From: an uncultured Fusobacterium sp.
Lineage (GTDB): Bacteria > Fusobacteriota > Fusobacteriia > Fusobacteriales > Fusobacteriaceae
NCBI GenBank assembly: GCA_900541465.1
Contig: UQJY01000004.1
Span: 13,257-77,256 of the forward strand
DNA: 64,000 nt
Direction of reading: 5' to 3'
The translations under genes and the position numbers were made by a program. Of the stretch, positions 25,695 through 34,685 are shown in pieces. Position 1 is the first letter of the stretch, and each line of letters starts with the position of its first letter. The notes beneath the pieces are model-generated. The model worked only from the letters and a program-made list of their open reading frames with translations. It did no database searches and had not been told where the DNA came from.

Positions 25695-27059
25695 CTATAT
25701 TGATAAAATTAAATATGATGCTATAACGTTCACTATAAATGCTACAACCATTGGTATTACAGAATGTTTTATTAACTCTTCAACTGTTACTTCTGCAAGT
25801 CCTGCTACTGCAATAACGACTCCTGCTACTGGCGATAAAGAACGTCCGATTGCTGTTGCAAGTTGCATTGGAAGAGCAATCCATAAAGCACTTACTCCCA
25901 TTTGTTCTGCTATTCCAGGAACTAAAGGTCCAAAAGCATACCAAGAAGCATTTCCACTTCCAAGAAGTATAACTGCACCAAATGTTATTAATGACATCAA
26001 GAACATTGTAATTAAAAGTCCTCCATTTAAAGATGCCAAGAAATTTGCAACTATTGTTACTCCACCTATTTGTTTAATTGCTTCTGCAAAGATTGCTGCT
26101 GCAATAACTATTGATACAATATTTGCAAAACACGTTCCCATTGATTTTAAAATAACTTCTGTTCCTGCTGCTGCTTTTTTAACATCTTTATGTCTTATAA
26201 CTTCAAGTAAAAATGCTAGTACAAATGATACTAAGTTAGCTGTAACTACGTCCATTTTTATTAAATCAACAAAACTAAATACTGCTACTAATACTAATGG
26301 AATTATTGGAAGTATTGCATAGTATCCTGGGCAGTCAGGATCTTCTATTTCTTTTATTTTATCTAAATCCATTCCTGAATCCTTCATTTTTTTATCTAAA
26401 CGACTATAATAAATAGGAATAAATATAACTGATACTGCTAAAACTATTAAAGATACTTTACCTTGATATTGCAAGAAGTAATCCATTACCTCCATATTTA
26501 CAAGCTTTGCCGCAAAAATTGCACTTGAATCGTTAGGTCCCCAATCAAGGAATCCTGTAAAACACATTACTGCTCCAGCACTTAATCTACTAACTCCTAA
26601 ATTTAATAAAATTGGGAATGTTGTTGCTACCATTAATAATCCTAAACCTGAGTGACTTGTTATTACAAGCTTTAACATACAACCTATAACAAAGATGATT
26701 GCAAGTACAAAATAAGGTGAATTAAATTTCTTTAATGGTTTTGTTGCTTTTAATGCCAACTTTGTAGATGCACCAATATGAGACATAAACATTGCATAAC
26801 CTGTAACAGTCATTAATACTATTCCAAGTCCTGCTGTATTACTTATCATTTTCTTTTTAACAAATTCAAGAACATCTAAATAAATATTTCCTGTGCTCTG
26901 AGGCTCTGGTAAAATTGAAACCCCTTTTATTGCTGTAATAATTGTTAAAACTATTATACCTGTTGCCACAAAAATAAAAACTGTATTATATTTCTTTAAA
27001 ATTAATTTTGCTATACAGAATATTAATGCTATAGTAAGTATAACTAATAAAATATTCAT
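25695..27059 (-). CDS. DcuC-family (C4-dicarboxylate type) anaerobic carrier
   Basis: 454 residues with about 12-13 membrane helices. Family-type segments include TSHSGLGLLMVATTFPILLNLGVSR, GFLDWGPNDSSAIFAA and LPMQLATAIGRSLSPVAGVVIAVAG. DcuC proteins carry succinate, fumarate or similar acids. The lyase gene downstream suggests this member may move an amino acid or keto acid instead. The ATG at 27059 follows AGGAGGGAG by 3-6 nt; the earlier codons of the open frame lie across the ribosome site. Confidence 0.85.
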   Translation of the reverse strand: MNILLVILTIALIFCIAKLILKKYNTVFIFVATGIIVLTIITAIKGVSILPEPQSTGNIYLDVLEFVKKKMISNTAGLGIVLMTVTGYAMFMSHIGASTKLALKATKPLKKFNSPYFVLAIIFVIGCMLKLVITSHSGLGLLMVATTFPILLNLGVSRLSAGAVMCFTGFLDWGPNDSSAIFAAKLVNMEVMDYFLQYQGKVSLIVLAVSVIFIPIYYSRLDKKMKDSGMDLDKIKEIEDPDCPGYYAILPIIPLVLVAVFSFVDLIKMDVVTANLVSFVLAFLLEVIRHKDVKKAAAGTEVILKSMGTCFANIVSIVIAAAIFAEAIKQIGGVTIVANFLASLNGGLLITMFLMSLITFGAVILLGSGNASWYAFGPLVPGIAEQMGVSALWIALPMQLATAIGRSLSPVAGVVIAVAGLAEVTVEELIKHSVIPMVVAFIVNVIASYLILSI

Positions 27060-27091
27060 AACTCCCTCCTGAAAAAATGTTTGTTGCAAGA

Positions 27092-27100
27092 TGTCTGACA
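27092..27100 (-). promoter_or_regulatory. Candidate GntR/FadR-type operator
   Basis: TGTCTGACA, a perfect nine-base palindrome, lies about 18-26 nt downstream of the -10 box, in the early transcribed region. Operators of FCD-type GntR regulators often have a GT(N)nAC core of this kind. It is a candidate because a regulator of that class ends the gene cluster. Confidence 0.45.
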
Positions 27101-27117
27101 GCCTTACTTATATAGCT

Positions 27118-27146
27118 AATATATCATCTTGTTTTTTATTTGTCAA
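27118..27146 (-). promoter_or_regulatory. Promoter of the DcuC-like/patB/DUF1893 operon
   Basis: Minus strand TTGACA (27141-27146), 17-nt spacer, TATATT (27118-27123). Confidence 0.8.
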
Positions 27147-27280
27147 CTATTTTTGATTTTTTTTTATATTTATTGTTTAAATACAGTACTTTTTTGATCA
27201 TTTTTATATAAAATAGTTATAAATATATTAAAATAAACTCTTATAAACATTTTTTCTTTAATCTTTTTTAATTAAAAAAT

Positions 27281-27339
27281 AAAAAAGAGCTGTATAAACT
27301 AATGATTAAAAATCAAAAATTTATATCAGCTCATTTTTA
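27281..27339 (-). terminator. Terminator of the TAXI-TRAP operon
   Basis: Minus strand GAGCTGATATAAA and TTTATACAGCTC stem with an AT-rich loop, followed by TTTTTT. Confidence 0.75.
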
Positions 27340-27352
27340 TCCCTATTTATTT

Positions 27353-28297
27353 CTATTTAATTCCTTTTTCAGAAAAATATTTTTCTGCACCTGGGTGAAG
27401 TGTTATACTCATTCCTTGAAGTCCTGTATCTTCTTTTATAAATTCTCCAACTTTATGAGCAGCTTTTATTCTGTCTGTATTTTCATACATAGTTTTTAAC
27501 ATATTGTAAACCATATCTTCAGATAATTTAGAGCTTACAACTAACATAGATTGAACTGTAAGAGTTTGAGCATCTTCTTTTTGCGTACTGTAAGTTCCTG
27601 CAGGGATTTCATAATCTGTATAATAAGAATATTTAGCTTTTAATTTATCTGCAAGTTCTTTATCAAGATTGACAACTTTTACATCTCTTTGAGTAGCAAG
27701 ATCAACTATTGCTGATGTAGGGACTCCAGCAACTATAAATGCTGCATCTATCTGTCTATCTCTTAAACCTGTTGCTGCTTCTGCAAATGAAAGGTATTGA
27801 GGTTTATAATCTTTTTCTGTTATTCCTGCTTCTGCAAGAATTTGCACAGCATTGCAATAAACTCCACTTCCTATAGCTCCTATTGCTACTTTCTTTCCTT
27901 TTAAATCAGATATTGACTTTACACTTCCATCAGTTGTAATACATTGAATAGGTTCACTGTATAATGTTGCCATTCCTCTTATATTATCAACTTTATTTTC
28001 AAATAACTCTACTCCGTTTTCAGCATAAGATGCAACGTCATTTTGAATTATTGCCACATCTATATCACCTTTTTGAAGCATATTTACATTTGCAACTGAT
28101 GCTCCTGTTGATTCTGCTGTTGCATTTACTCCATCAATATTTGTATTCCATATTTCAGCAAAAGCTCCTCCAAGAGGATAATAAGTTCCTGCAGTTCCTC
28201 CTGTACCAATATTAATGTAAGTAGTAGGTGCTTTTTCACTTCCACCGCAGGCTGCAAGTCCTAAAGCCAAAGTCATTATTGCAATTATCTTTTTCAT
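27353..28297 (-). CDS. TAXI-type TRAP transporter solute-binding lipoprotein
   Basis: 314 residues. The signal ends in a lipobox LAAC (about residue 17), then INIGTGGTAGTYYPLGGAFAEIWN, the TAXI hallmark, and FAEAATGLRDRQIDAAFIVAGVPTSAI. It binds a substrate outside the inner membrane and hands it to the fused permease encoded just upstream in the operon. Relatives bind glutamate-like or other organic acids; the substrate here is not evident. Confidence 0.92.
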   Translation of the reverse strand: MKKIIAIMTLALGLAACGGSEKAPTTYINIGTGGTAGTYYPLGGAFAEIWNTNIDGVNATAESTGASVANVNMLQKGDIDVAIIQNDVASYAENGVELFENKVDNIRGMATLYSEPIQCITTDGSVKSISDLKGKKVAIGAIGSGVYCNAVQILAEAGITEKDYKPQYLSFAEAATGLRDRQIDAAFIVAGVPTSAIVDLATQRDVKVVNLDKELADKLKAKYSYYTDYEIPAGTYSTQKEDAQTLTVQSMLVVSSKLSEDMVYNMLKTMYENTDRIKAAHKVGEFIKEDTGLQGMSITLHPGAEKYFSEKGIK

Positions 28298-28324
28298 ATC
28301 AACTTCCCCCTCTGAATATTAATA

Positions 28325-30298
28325 TTATTTATTATTTTTTAATTTTTTAGTTTGAAGATAATAAACCACTGCTATTAAAACAAGCCCTAAAAGGTCTGTT
28401 TTATACCCGGGTTTTAAAGTTAAAAGCCCGGCAATGATAAATAAAATTCTTTCTATTACATTCATTTTCGCTTTAAAGAATCCTGTAAGACCTATTGAAA
28501 CACAACATATTCCTATTATGGCTGTTATTATGCTTGAAATAACTGTCGGACCAGGATTTATCATTATTAAATCAGGACTTATTACAAACATATACGGGAT
28601 AAGAAATGCCCCTATTGCAAGCCTTGTCGCCTGCATTCCTGTTTCCATCGGTTCTGATTTTGCAACTCCTGCTGCTGCAACTGCTGCAAGACATACTGGA
28701 GGAGTTACATCAGCTATTATACCAAAATAAAATACAAATAAGTGAGCTGCAAGCACAGGCACAACCGGAACTCCTGCTGCATCAGTTATAAGAAGTATTG
28801 CCGGTGCTGCAATAGTTGAAGTTATAACATAATTTGCTGTTGTCGGAACTCCTATTCCTAATATTAATGATGTTATCATTGTAAAGAAAAGAGTAAGTAT
28901 AAGATTTCCATTTGCAATTCCAACAAGAATTGAACCAACTTTTAATCCTAATCCTGTTTTAGTTACAACACCTGTAATAATTCCTGCACAAGCACAAGCT
29001 GCTATTACTGTTAAAGCACTTTTTGCCCCTGCTACCATTCCCTGAATTATATCCATAAATGAAAGTCTTGTTTCTTTTTTTATTGCTGCACAAATTATTG
29101 TAGAAGCTACTGCTCCAAGAGCTGCATATATAGGAGACCAACCACTGCTTAAAAGTCCTATTACTACAAATATTGGTATAATTAATTGTCCTCTTGTTTT
29201 CATTACTGTAGAAAATTTTGGAATTTCTTCTTTTGGAAGCCCTTTAAGTCCAAGTTTTCTAGCTTCAAAATGAACTCCTATAAATACACCAAGATAATAT
29301 AAAACTGCAGGTATTGCTGCTGCAAGTATAACTTTTGAATACGGTGTTCCTGTTATTTCTGCAAGAAGGAAAGCTGCTGCTCCCATAATAGGCGGCATTA
29401 ATTGTCCCCCTGTTGAAGCTGTTGCCTCAACTGCCCCTGCAAATTCTCCTTTATATCCTAATCTTTTCATCATTGGAATTGTAAAACTTCCTGTTCCAAC
29501 AACGTTTGCCACTGAACTTCCAGATAAAGTTCCCATACAGGCACTTGATATAACTGCAACTTTTGCTGGTCCACCAGGTGAATTTCCTGCAATTGAGTTT
29601 GCGAGATCTATAAAAAATTCTCCCATTCCTGTTTTTTCAAGATAAGCTCCAAATAATAAGAAAATAAATATAAATGTTGAAGAAACTTGAATTGGAAGCC
29701 CCATTATACCTTCTGTTGTATAAAATAAGTGCTGTACAAGACCTTCAAGGCTTACACCTCTGTGGCCTAATGCTCCTGGAATACTTCTTCCTAAAAGTGC
29801 ATAAAGTATAAATCCTAAAGATATTACAACCATCGGAAGCCCTATCATTCTTCTTGCTGCCTCAAGAACTAAAAGAATTGCTATTCCTCCAACTACCATA
29901 TCCATTCCATTTATAAGCCCTTGTCTCATTACTATATCTTCAAAGAAAATTACTACATATAAACAGCAGACTCCTGCAAGAAGACCAAGAATACAGTCTA
30001 AAGGGTGAAGACTATATTTATCCATTTTTGGACTTGTGGGATAAAGGAAAAATACTGCTGTAAGACCAAATGCCAGATGGATTGAACGGGCTATCTGTGC
30101 ATCTATCCCTCCTCTTATTCCATAATAAAGCTGGAATACTGTGAAACAAAATAAAAGAACTGAAACTATTTTTCCCTGAGTTCCTGAAAGAACTCTATAT
30201 CTCGATCCTTTATCATATTTTGCCATCAATTCGTCAACATTTGATGATATCTTGTTTTTCATTGCTGCACTCATATTCATCACTGCTTCTTCTCTCAT
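28325..30298 (-). CDS. TRAP transporter fused permease (small plus large subunit)
   Basis: 657 residues. The N-terminal four-helix DctQ-like part (to about 170) is fused to the large DctM-like part, which is typical for TAXI systems. Signatures are AKVAVISSACMGTLSGSSVANVVGTGSFTIP, the TASTGGQLMPPIMGAAAF motif, and GIGVPTTANYVIT. It uses a Na+ or H+ gradient to take up an organic anion. GGGGAGG lies 10 nt before the ATG. It sits 27 bp before the binding-protein gene and 21 bp after the DUF1850 gene. Confidence 0.93.
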   Translation of the reverse strand: MREEAVMNMSAAMKNKISSNVDELMAKYDKGSRYRVLSGTQGKIVSVLLFCFTVFQLYYGIRGGIDAQIARSIHLAFGLTAVFFLYPTSPKMDKYSLHPLDCILGLLAGVCCLYVVIFFEDIVMRQGLINGMDMVVGGIAILLVLEAARRMIGLPMVVISLGFILYALLGRSIPGALGHRGVSLEGLVQHLFYTTEGIMGLPIQVSSTFIFIFLLFGAYLEKTGMGEFFIDLANSIAGNSPGGPAKVAVISSACMGTLSGSSVANVVGTGSFTIPMMKRLGYKGEFAGAVEATASTGGQLMPPIMGAAAFLLAEITGTPYSKVILAAAIPAVLYYLGVFIGVHFEARKLGLKGLPKEEIPKFSTVMKTRGQLIIPIFVVIGLLSSGWSPIYAALGAVASTIICAAIKKETRLSFMDIIQGMVAGAKSALTVIAACACAGIITGVVTKTGLGLKVGSILVGIANGNLILTLFFTMITSLILGIGVPTTANYVITSTIAAPAILLITDAAGVPVVPVLAAHLFVFYFGIIADVTPPVCLAAVAAAGVAKSEPMETGMQATRLAIGAFLIPYMFVISPDLIMINPGPTVISSIITAIIGICCVSIGLTGFFKAKMNVIERILFIIAGLLTLKPGYKTDLLGLVLIAVVYYLQTKKLKNNK

Positions 30299-30319
30299 AA
30301 CCTTACTGCCTCCCCATTT

Positions 30320-30793
30320 TTAAAATCTATAATCTTTCTTAATAGTTAACAATATTTTTGCCGGCTTATCTCCTAAAATTTCACTCAGCATATATTTTTT
30401 TTCATCAATTTTTAAATAATGCTTTCCTATTGGAGATATTACCATCGATATATTTTTAAATTCTCTTTCCATTTCAAGAATAAATTTTCCATTTTCAATT
30501 TTCATTTTTCCCTCTTCAGGAAGAAATGGAAGACCAACTCCATAAGATTTATACTCTGTTCTTATAAGCTTTATCTTTTTATTTTCTTCTGCTACAAAAA
30601 TTTCTTCAGCTTCTGTTTTCATTACTGAATGAATATAACCAAGAGAAAATTTTTTATTTTTTAAAATAAATTCATAATTTTTTTTATTTGTCATATCTTC
30701 AATAACCAATATATATTTTGGCTCTAAAAGATTTTTAAAAATCATTAATATTAAAATTATAACTGTAAATATAATTGTTATTTTTTTAATCAT
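30320..30793 (-). CDS. DUF1850 domain protein
   Basis: 157 residues with one N-terminal membrane helix (about 3-20) and a small extracytoplasmic domain. The family pattern is FSLGYIHSVMKTEAEEIF followed by TEYKSYGVGLPFLPEEG. DUF1850 genes are regularly the third member of TAXI-TRAP operons, as here, and may assist the transporter; the role is unproven. First gene of the operon. Confidence 0.85.
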   Translation of the reverse strand: MIKKITIIFTVIILILMIFKNLLEPKYILVIEDMTNKKNYEFILKNKKFSLGYIHSVMKTEAEEIFVAEENKKIKLIRTEYKSYGVGLPFLPEEGKMKIENGKFILEMEREFKNISMVISPIGKHYLKIDEKKYMLSEILGDKPAKILLTIKKDYRF

Positions 30794-30852
30794 TATTTTT
30801 TTATATATCCTTATTAAATTATATATATTTTATATATGTATTTCGATAATGC

Positions 30853-30881
30853 ATGATAACATTAATCTCTATCTATGTCAA
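30853..30881 (-). promoter_or_regulatory. Promoter of the TAXI-TRAP operon
   Basis: Minus strand TTGACA (30876-30881), 17-nt spacer, TATCAT (30853-30858), about 60 nt before the DUF1850 start. Confidence 0.75.
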
Positions 30882-30921
30882 CCTTTTTTGTTAATTTTTA
30901 TAATAATTTTGCACAAAAAAT

Positions 30922-30950
30922 AAAAAAATCCCACAAAAATTTGTGAGATT
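30922..30950 (-). terminator. Terminator of the tRNA cluster
   Basis: Minus strand AATCTCACAAA/TTTGTGGGATT stem followed by seven T, just past tRNA-Arg. Confidence 0.85.
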
Positions 30951-30960
30951 AATTTTCAAA

Positions 30961-31037
30961 TGGCGTACTCGAGAGGAATCGAACCCCCAACACCCTGATC
31001 CGTAGTCAAGTGCTCTATCCAATTGAGCTACGAGTAC
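30961..31037 (-). tRNA. tRNA-Arg (anticodon ACG)
   Basis: Cloverleaf reads from the minus strand with acceptor GTACTCG/CGAGTAC, D-arm GCTC..GAGC, anticodon loop CTACGGA and T-arm GGGGGTTCGATTCCTC. The CCA end is encoded. Last of three tRNAs behind one promoter. Confidence 0.95.
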
Positions 31038-31084
31038 ATTTATAAAAAAAAGGTAGATCGAATATCTACCTTTAATTGTCAGAC

Positions 31085-31177
31085 TGGCGGTGAAGGAGAG
31101 ATTTGAACTCTCGGTACCGGTTTAGTCGGTACTCTCCCTTAGCAGGGGAGTGCATTAGGCCACTCTGCCACTTCACC
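31085..31177 (-). tRNA. tRNA-Ser (anticodon GCT)
   Basis: Acceptor GGTGAAG/CTTCACC, anticodon stem CTCCC/GGGAG with loop CTGCTAA, and a long variable arm (TACCGACTAAACCGGTA) as expected for serine. CCA is encoded. Confidence 0.96.
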
Positions 31178-31179
31178 AC

Positions 31180-31263
31180 TGGCGGAGAGTTAGAGACTCG
31201 AACTCTAAAGCCTTACGGCGCCGGTTTTCAAGACCGGTTCCTTACCAATTAGGATAACTCTCC
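31180..31263 (-). tRNA. tRNA-Ser (anticodon TGA)
   Basis: Acceptor GGAGAGT/ACTCTCC, anticodon stem CCGGT/ACCGG with loop CTTGAAA, a class II type variable arm CGCCGTAAGGC, and encoded CCA. It is 2 nt from the next tRNA. Confidence 0.93.
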
Positions 31264-31272
31264 ACTTCAAAA

Positions 31273-31301
31273 AGTATATCATACAGCTTTTATTTTGTCA
31301 A
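31273..31301 (-). promoter_or_regulatory. Promoter of the three-tRNA cluster
   Basis: Minus strand TTGACA (31296-31301), 17-nt spacer, TATACT (31273-31278), 10 nt before the first tRNA. Confidence 0.85.
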
Positions 31302-31370
31302 CAGCTTATAATAAAAAAATTTATTTTTTCCTTTATTTTATGATACTTTGCTTTATATATTTATAATAAC

Positions 31371-31427
31371 AAAAAGACTGTTATCCCCTGCAAAATAATG
31401 CAGAAATAAAATTCTAACAGTCTTTTC
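31371..31427 (-). terminator. Terminator after upp
   Basis: Minus strand AAAAGACTGTTA and TAACAGTCTTTTT pair perfectly; an inner CTGCAT/TGCAG stem fills the loop. Confidence 0.85.
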
Positions 31428-31437
31428 ATATTAAAAA

Positions 31438-32064
31438 TTATTTAGTTCCGAATATTCTGTCTCCGCAGTCTCCAAGACCCGGAACAATATATCCATGCTC
31501 ATTTAAACGTTCATCTATTTTTGCTGTATATATAGATACTTCTGGATGAGCTTCCTGAACTCTTGCTATTCCTTCTGGAGCAGATATTAAACACATAAAT
31601 GTTATATCTTTTACTCCTCTATCTTTTAGATAATCAATAGCATATATTGCAGAACCTCCTGTTGCAAGCATAGGATCTACAAGAATTACTTTTCTTTCTT
31701 GAATATCAACAGGTAATTTACAATAATAGTAAACAGGCTGTAAAGTTTCTTCGTTTCTATACACTCCTATATGACCTACTTTTGCTGTAGGAATTAGAGA
31801 AAGTATTCCGTCAACCATTCCAAGACCTGCTCTTAAAATAGGAACTATAGCAACTGCTTTATCTTTCAACACTCCTGCTTTAGTTTTCATAATTGGAGTT
31901 TCAACTTCAATTTCTTCAAGTTCTAAATCTTTTGTTGTTTCATAAATCATCAACTTAGCTATCTCATTTAGATTTTCCCTGAAAGTTTTTGTATCTGTGT
32001 TTTTATCTCTTAAGTAAGTAAGTTTGTGTTCAATTAAAGGGTGTTTAATTTCTACAACTGCCAT
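31438..32064 (-). CDS. upp: Uracil phosphoribosyltransferase
   Basis: 208 residues, standard length. It makes UMP from uracil and PRPP in pyrimidine salvage. The PRPP loop [13 protein letters not shown], the [14 protein letters not shown] region and the C-terminal uracil-binding [17 protein letters not shown] are all present. AGGAGG precedes the ATG. It lies 56 bp downstream of rpmE but is separated from it by a terminator. Confidence 0.97.
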   Translation of the reverse strand: MAVVEIKHPLIEHKLTYLRDKNTDTKTFRENLNEIAKLMIYETTKDLELEEIEVETPIMKTKAGVLKDKAVAIVPILRAGLGMVDGILSLIPTAKVGHIGVYRNEETLQPVYYYCKLPVDIQERKVILVDPMLATGGSAIYAIDYLKDRGVKDITFMCLISAPEGIARVQEAHPEVSIYTAKIDERLNEHGYIVPGLGDCGDRIFGTK

Positions 32065-32093
32065 AATTTTTCCTCCTAAATATAGTGTTTATA

Positions 32094-32118
32094 AAAAAAC
32101 AGGACAAGCGTCCTGTTT
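32094..32118 (-). terminator. Terminator after rpmE
   Basis: Minus strand AACAGGACG/TGTCCTGTT hairpin with a 4-nt loop, then six T. Confidence 0.85.
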
Positions 32119-32119
32119 C

Positions 32120-32326
32120 TTATTTAAGATTGTATTTTTTGTTGAATTTGTCAACTCTACCAGCTGTATCTAAGAATTTAGCTTTACCTGTGTAGAATGG
32201 ATGACATTTAGAACAAACAGCAACTTTTAAGTCACCTTTTGCATAAGTTGATCTTGTTTCAAATTTTTCTCCACAAGTACATTCAACTGTTACAACTTTA
32301 TAATCAGGATGTATTCCTTTTTTCAT
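32120..32326 (-). CDS. rpmE: Large-subunit ribosomal protein L31, zinc-binding type
   Basis: 68 residues, opening [27 protein letters not shown]. It keeps both cysteine pairs (CTC and CSKC), so it is the zinc-containing form of L31. [20 protein letters not shown] closes it. Monocistronic with a clear promoter. Confidence 0.97.
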   Translation of the reverse strand: MKKGIHPDYKVVTVECTCGEKFETRSTYAKGDLKVAVCSKCHPFYTGKAKFLDTAGRVDKFNKKYNLK

Positions 32327-32370
32327 TCCTTTTCACCACCTTCGATAATTAACTTATAAATTCACAAAGC

Positions 32371-32399
32371 ATTGTATCACGTTTTTTATGTTTTTGCAA
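32371..32399 (-). promoter_or_regulatory. Promoter of rpmE
   Basis: Minus strand TTGCAA (32394-32399), 17-nt spacer, TACAAT (32371-32376). Confidence 0.68.
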
Positions 32400-32426
32400 C
32401 TATTTTTAATTACTTTTATAAGTTTT

Positions 32427-34685
32427 TTATTTTTCTGCCACCTGAAAATTTATTTTTGCTATTTCTCCGCTTTCAGAGACCACAGTAATTTCATATTTTC
32501 CTTTTTTAAAATTAAAACTTCTCTCTTTTTCTCTGCTCTTTCCAGCATATTCTTTATTCACATACCAATAAAGTTCCTGATTTTTAATATTTGCTATTTT
32601 TACAATAAGACTTTTTTCTCCATCAAAATCTTTCGGCACAATTATTTTTAAATTATTTTTCGGATATATGAATTTTATTGTTTTTTTAGCTGTCTTTTCA
32701 CTGAATATATTTGAAACATCCAGATTTTCCCTTACAAAATAATTCACAACTTCCAAAGGATAAACTAAAATATATTTCTCTTCTCTTTCATTAAAACTTT
32801 CGTCTCTTGAGTCTATTTCTTCCTCATTTTTATTTACAAAAATCTTTTTATAATATGGAGAAGCCTTAAGAGGTTTGGCATCTTTCGGATAAAAAATTTC
32901 TTTATAAGGAACACCATATTTTAGTCTATACCCCGTTTCCTTGTCCACTTTTATTTTTTCCAAATCACTAGGCATACCAAACTCTTTTTCTGTTTTTGGA
33001 AGAATTTTTAAAATATTAAAAAGAAGATTTCCTCCTGTATAAACTCCTGTAAGATTTGGATTTCCCTCTCCTGTAAAATTTCCTGTCCACACAACAACTG
33101 TCCACTCTGGTGTAATTCCTGCTGCCCAGCCGTCTCTTCTTCCGTGGCTCGTTCCTGTTTTCCATGAAACAGGATTTTTTTCTCTGTAAAATTTTTCCAT
33201 TCCCGGTCTTTCAAGTTCTCTTATTGTTATAAGAGTAAGATAAGAAGCCCCTTTTGTAAGAAGCTGTCTTCCCTCTTCTGTGCTTTCTTTTGTATATTTC
33301 AAATTTTTAAAATTTCCATAATTTGCAAGCCCTGAGTAAAGAATTCCTATCTCTTCCATTGTAAATTCTTTTGTTCCTAAAATCAGAGACAGCCCGTATC
33401 TCTCTGGATTTCTATCCTCAAAATTTAAAATATCTTTTAAAAAATAAAAAAATTTATCCTCTCCATAATCTTTTAACAGCTCCACAAAAGGAATATTCAG
33501 TGATTTTATAAGAGCATCTCTCATCTCAACCATTCCATAATATTTTTTATTTGCATTCTGAGGAGAAAAATTTGAAAAATATAAAGGTACATCTGGAATT
33601 TTTGACTGTGGTGCAGCTATTCCTTCATCAATAACTTTTGCATATAAAAATGGTTTTAAAAGAGAGCCGGGAGACCTTTTTGCTGTTATTCCGTCAACCT
33701 GTCCGTTATTTTTAAAATCGTAAAAATCCTGTGAACCTGCATAAGCTGTTACCTCATAATTTTTATTATTGATAATAAGCACAGCTGTATTATTAATTCC
33801 AGAGAGTTTTAAAAATTCAGAATAATCTTTTACAGCTTTTTCTGTTTTCTTTTGAATTTCGCTGTCTATTGTACTTTTTATTATTTTTTTATCTTTGTTT
33901 TCATTTACAAGCCGTCTTGCAAGATGAGGAGCAAGAACAGGAAAGCTGTATCTTTTATCTGGAACAGGTTCTTTTAAAGATATTTCATACTGCCTTTCAT
34001 TAATAAAATTTTTCTCATAAAGTTTTTTCAAAAGAAAATTTCTTTTTTCAATAAGCTTTTCTCTATTTTTTTCCACATTCATAAGCCCTGGAGAATTTGG
34101 AAGAACTGCAAGCAGAGCTGCCTCGCTCCACGTAAGTTCTTTTGGGCTCTTCCTAAAATACATATGTGAAGCTGTTTTATATCCTACAATATTTCCCCCG
34201 TAGGGAGCATTATTAAGATACATTTTTAAAATCTCATCTTTTTTATAATATTTTTCTAATTTAAAAGCATGAACAATTTCAAGATATTTATTAAAATAAC
34301 TTCTCTCTTTGGGCTGTGCCATTTTAACAGCCTGCATTGTTATTGTGCTTGCTCCTGTTCTTCTTTTCTCAAAAATATTATCTTTCAATGCTCTTATTAC
34401 AGCAGAAAAATCAACTCCATTATGAGAATAAAAATTTTTATCTTCAAAAACCATAACAGCTGTTTTAAGTTTTTCTGGAATTTTATCAATGCTTTTTAAA
34501 TGCCACTGTTCATTTTTATTAAGATACACTCCCATTATTTTTCCATTATTATCAAGGACAGATACACTGTATCTGTCCTCAAAAATTTTTTCTGTGTTCT
34601 CTGCATCAAATCTCACATAAATTCCGCATGTGATTATGAAAACAATAATAGTAAAAAATAAAATTATTTTAAATACTATTTTCAT
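32427..34685 (-). CDS. pbpC: Penicillin-binding protein 1C
   Basis: 752 residues, bifunctional peptidoglycan synthase anchored by one N-terminal helix (4-25). The glycosyltransferase (GT51) domain has catalytic E81 in EDKNFYSHNGVD and RRTGASTITMQ. The transpeptidase has the active serine in SPGSLLKP (about 335), SLN in LIKSLNIPF, and KTGTS near 511. A C-terminal beta-rich BiPBP_C domain (about 670-752) marks the PBP1C class. Its ATG overlaps the stop codon of the alpha-2-macroglobulin gene, the standard partner of pbpC, so translation is coupled. Confidence 0.95.
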   Translation of the reverse strand: MKIVFKIILFFTIIVFIITCGIYVRFDAENTEKIFEDRYSVSVLDNNGKIMGVYLNKNEQWHLKSIDKIPEKLKTAVMVFEDKNFYSHNGVDFSAVIRALKDNIFEKRRTGASTITMQAVKMAQPKERSYFNKYLEIVHAFKLEKYYKKDEILKMYLNNAPYGGNIVGYKTASHMYFRKSPKELTWSEAALLAVLPNSPGLMNVEKNREKLIEKRNFLLKKLYEKNFINERQYEISLKEPVPDKRYSFPVLAPHLARRLVNENKDKKIIKSTIDSEIQKKTEKAVKDYSEFLKLSGINNTAVLIINNKNYEVTAYAGSQDFYDFKNNGQVDGITAKRSPGSLLKPFLYAKVIDEGIAAPQSKIPDVPLYFSNFSPQNANKKYYGMVEMRDALIKSLNIPFVELLKDYGEDKFFYFLKDILNFEDRNPERYGLSLILGTKEFTMEEIGILYSGLANYGNFKNLKYTKESTEEGRQLLTKGASYLTLITIRELERPGMEKFYREKNPVSWKTGTSHGRRDGWAAGITPEWTVVVWTGNFTGEGNPNLTGVYTGGNLLFNILKILPKTEKEFGMPSDLEKIKVDKETGYRLKYGVPYKEIFYPKDAKPLKASPYYKKIFVNKNEEEIDSRDESFNEREEKYILVYPLEVVNYFVRENLDVSNIFSEKTAKKTIKFIYPKNNLKIIVPKDFDGEKSLIVKIANIKNQELYWYVNKEYAGKSREKERSFNFKKGKYEITVVSESGEIAKINFQVAEK

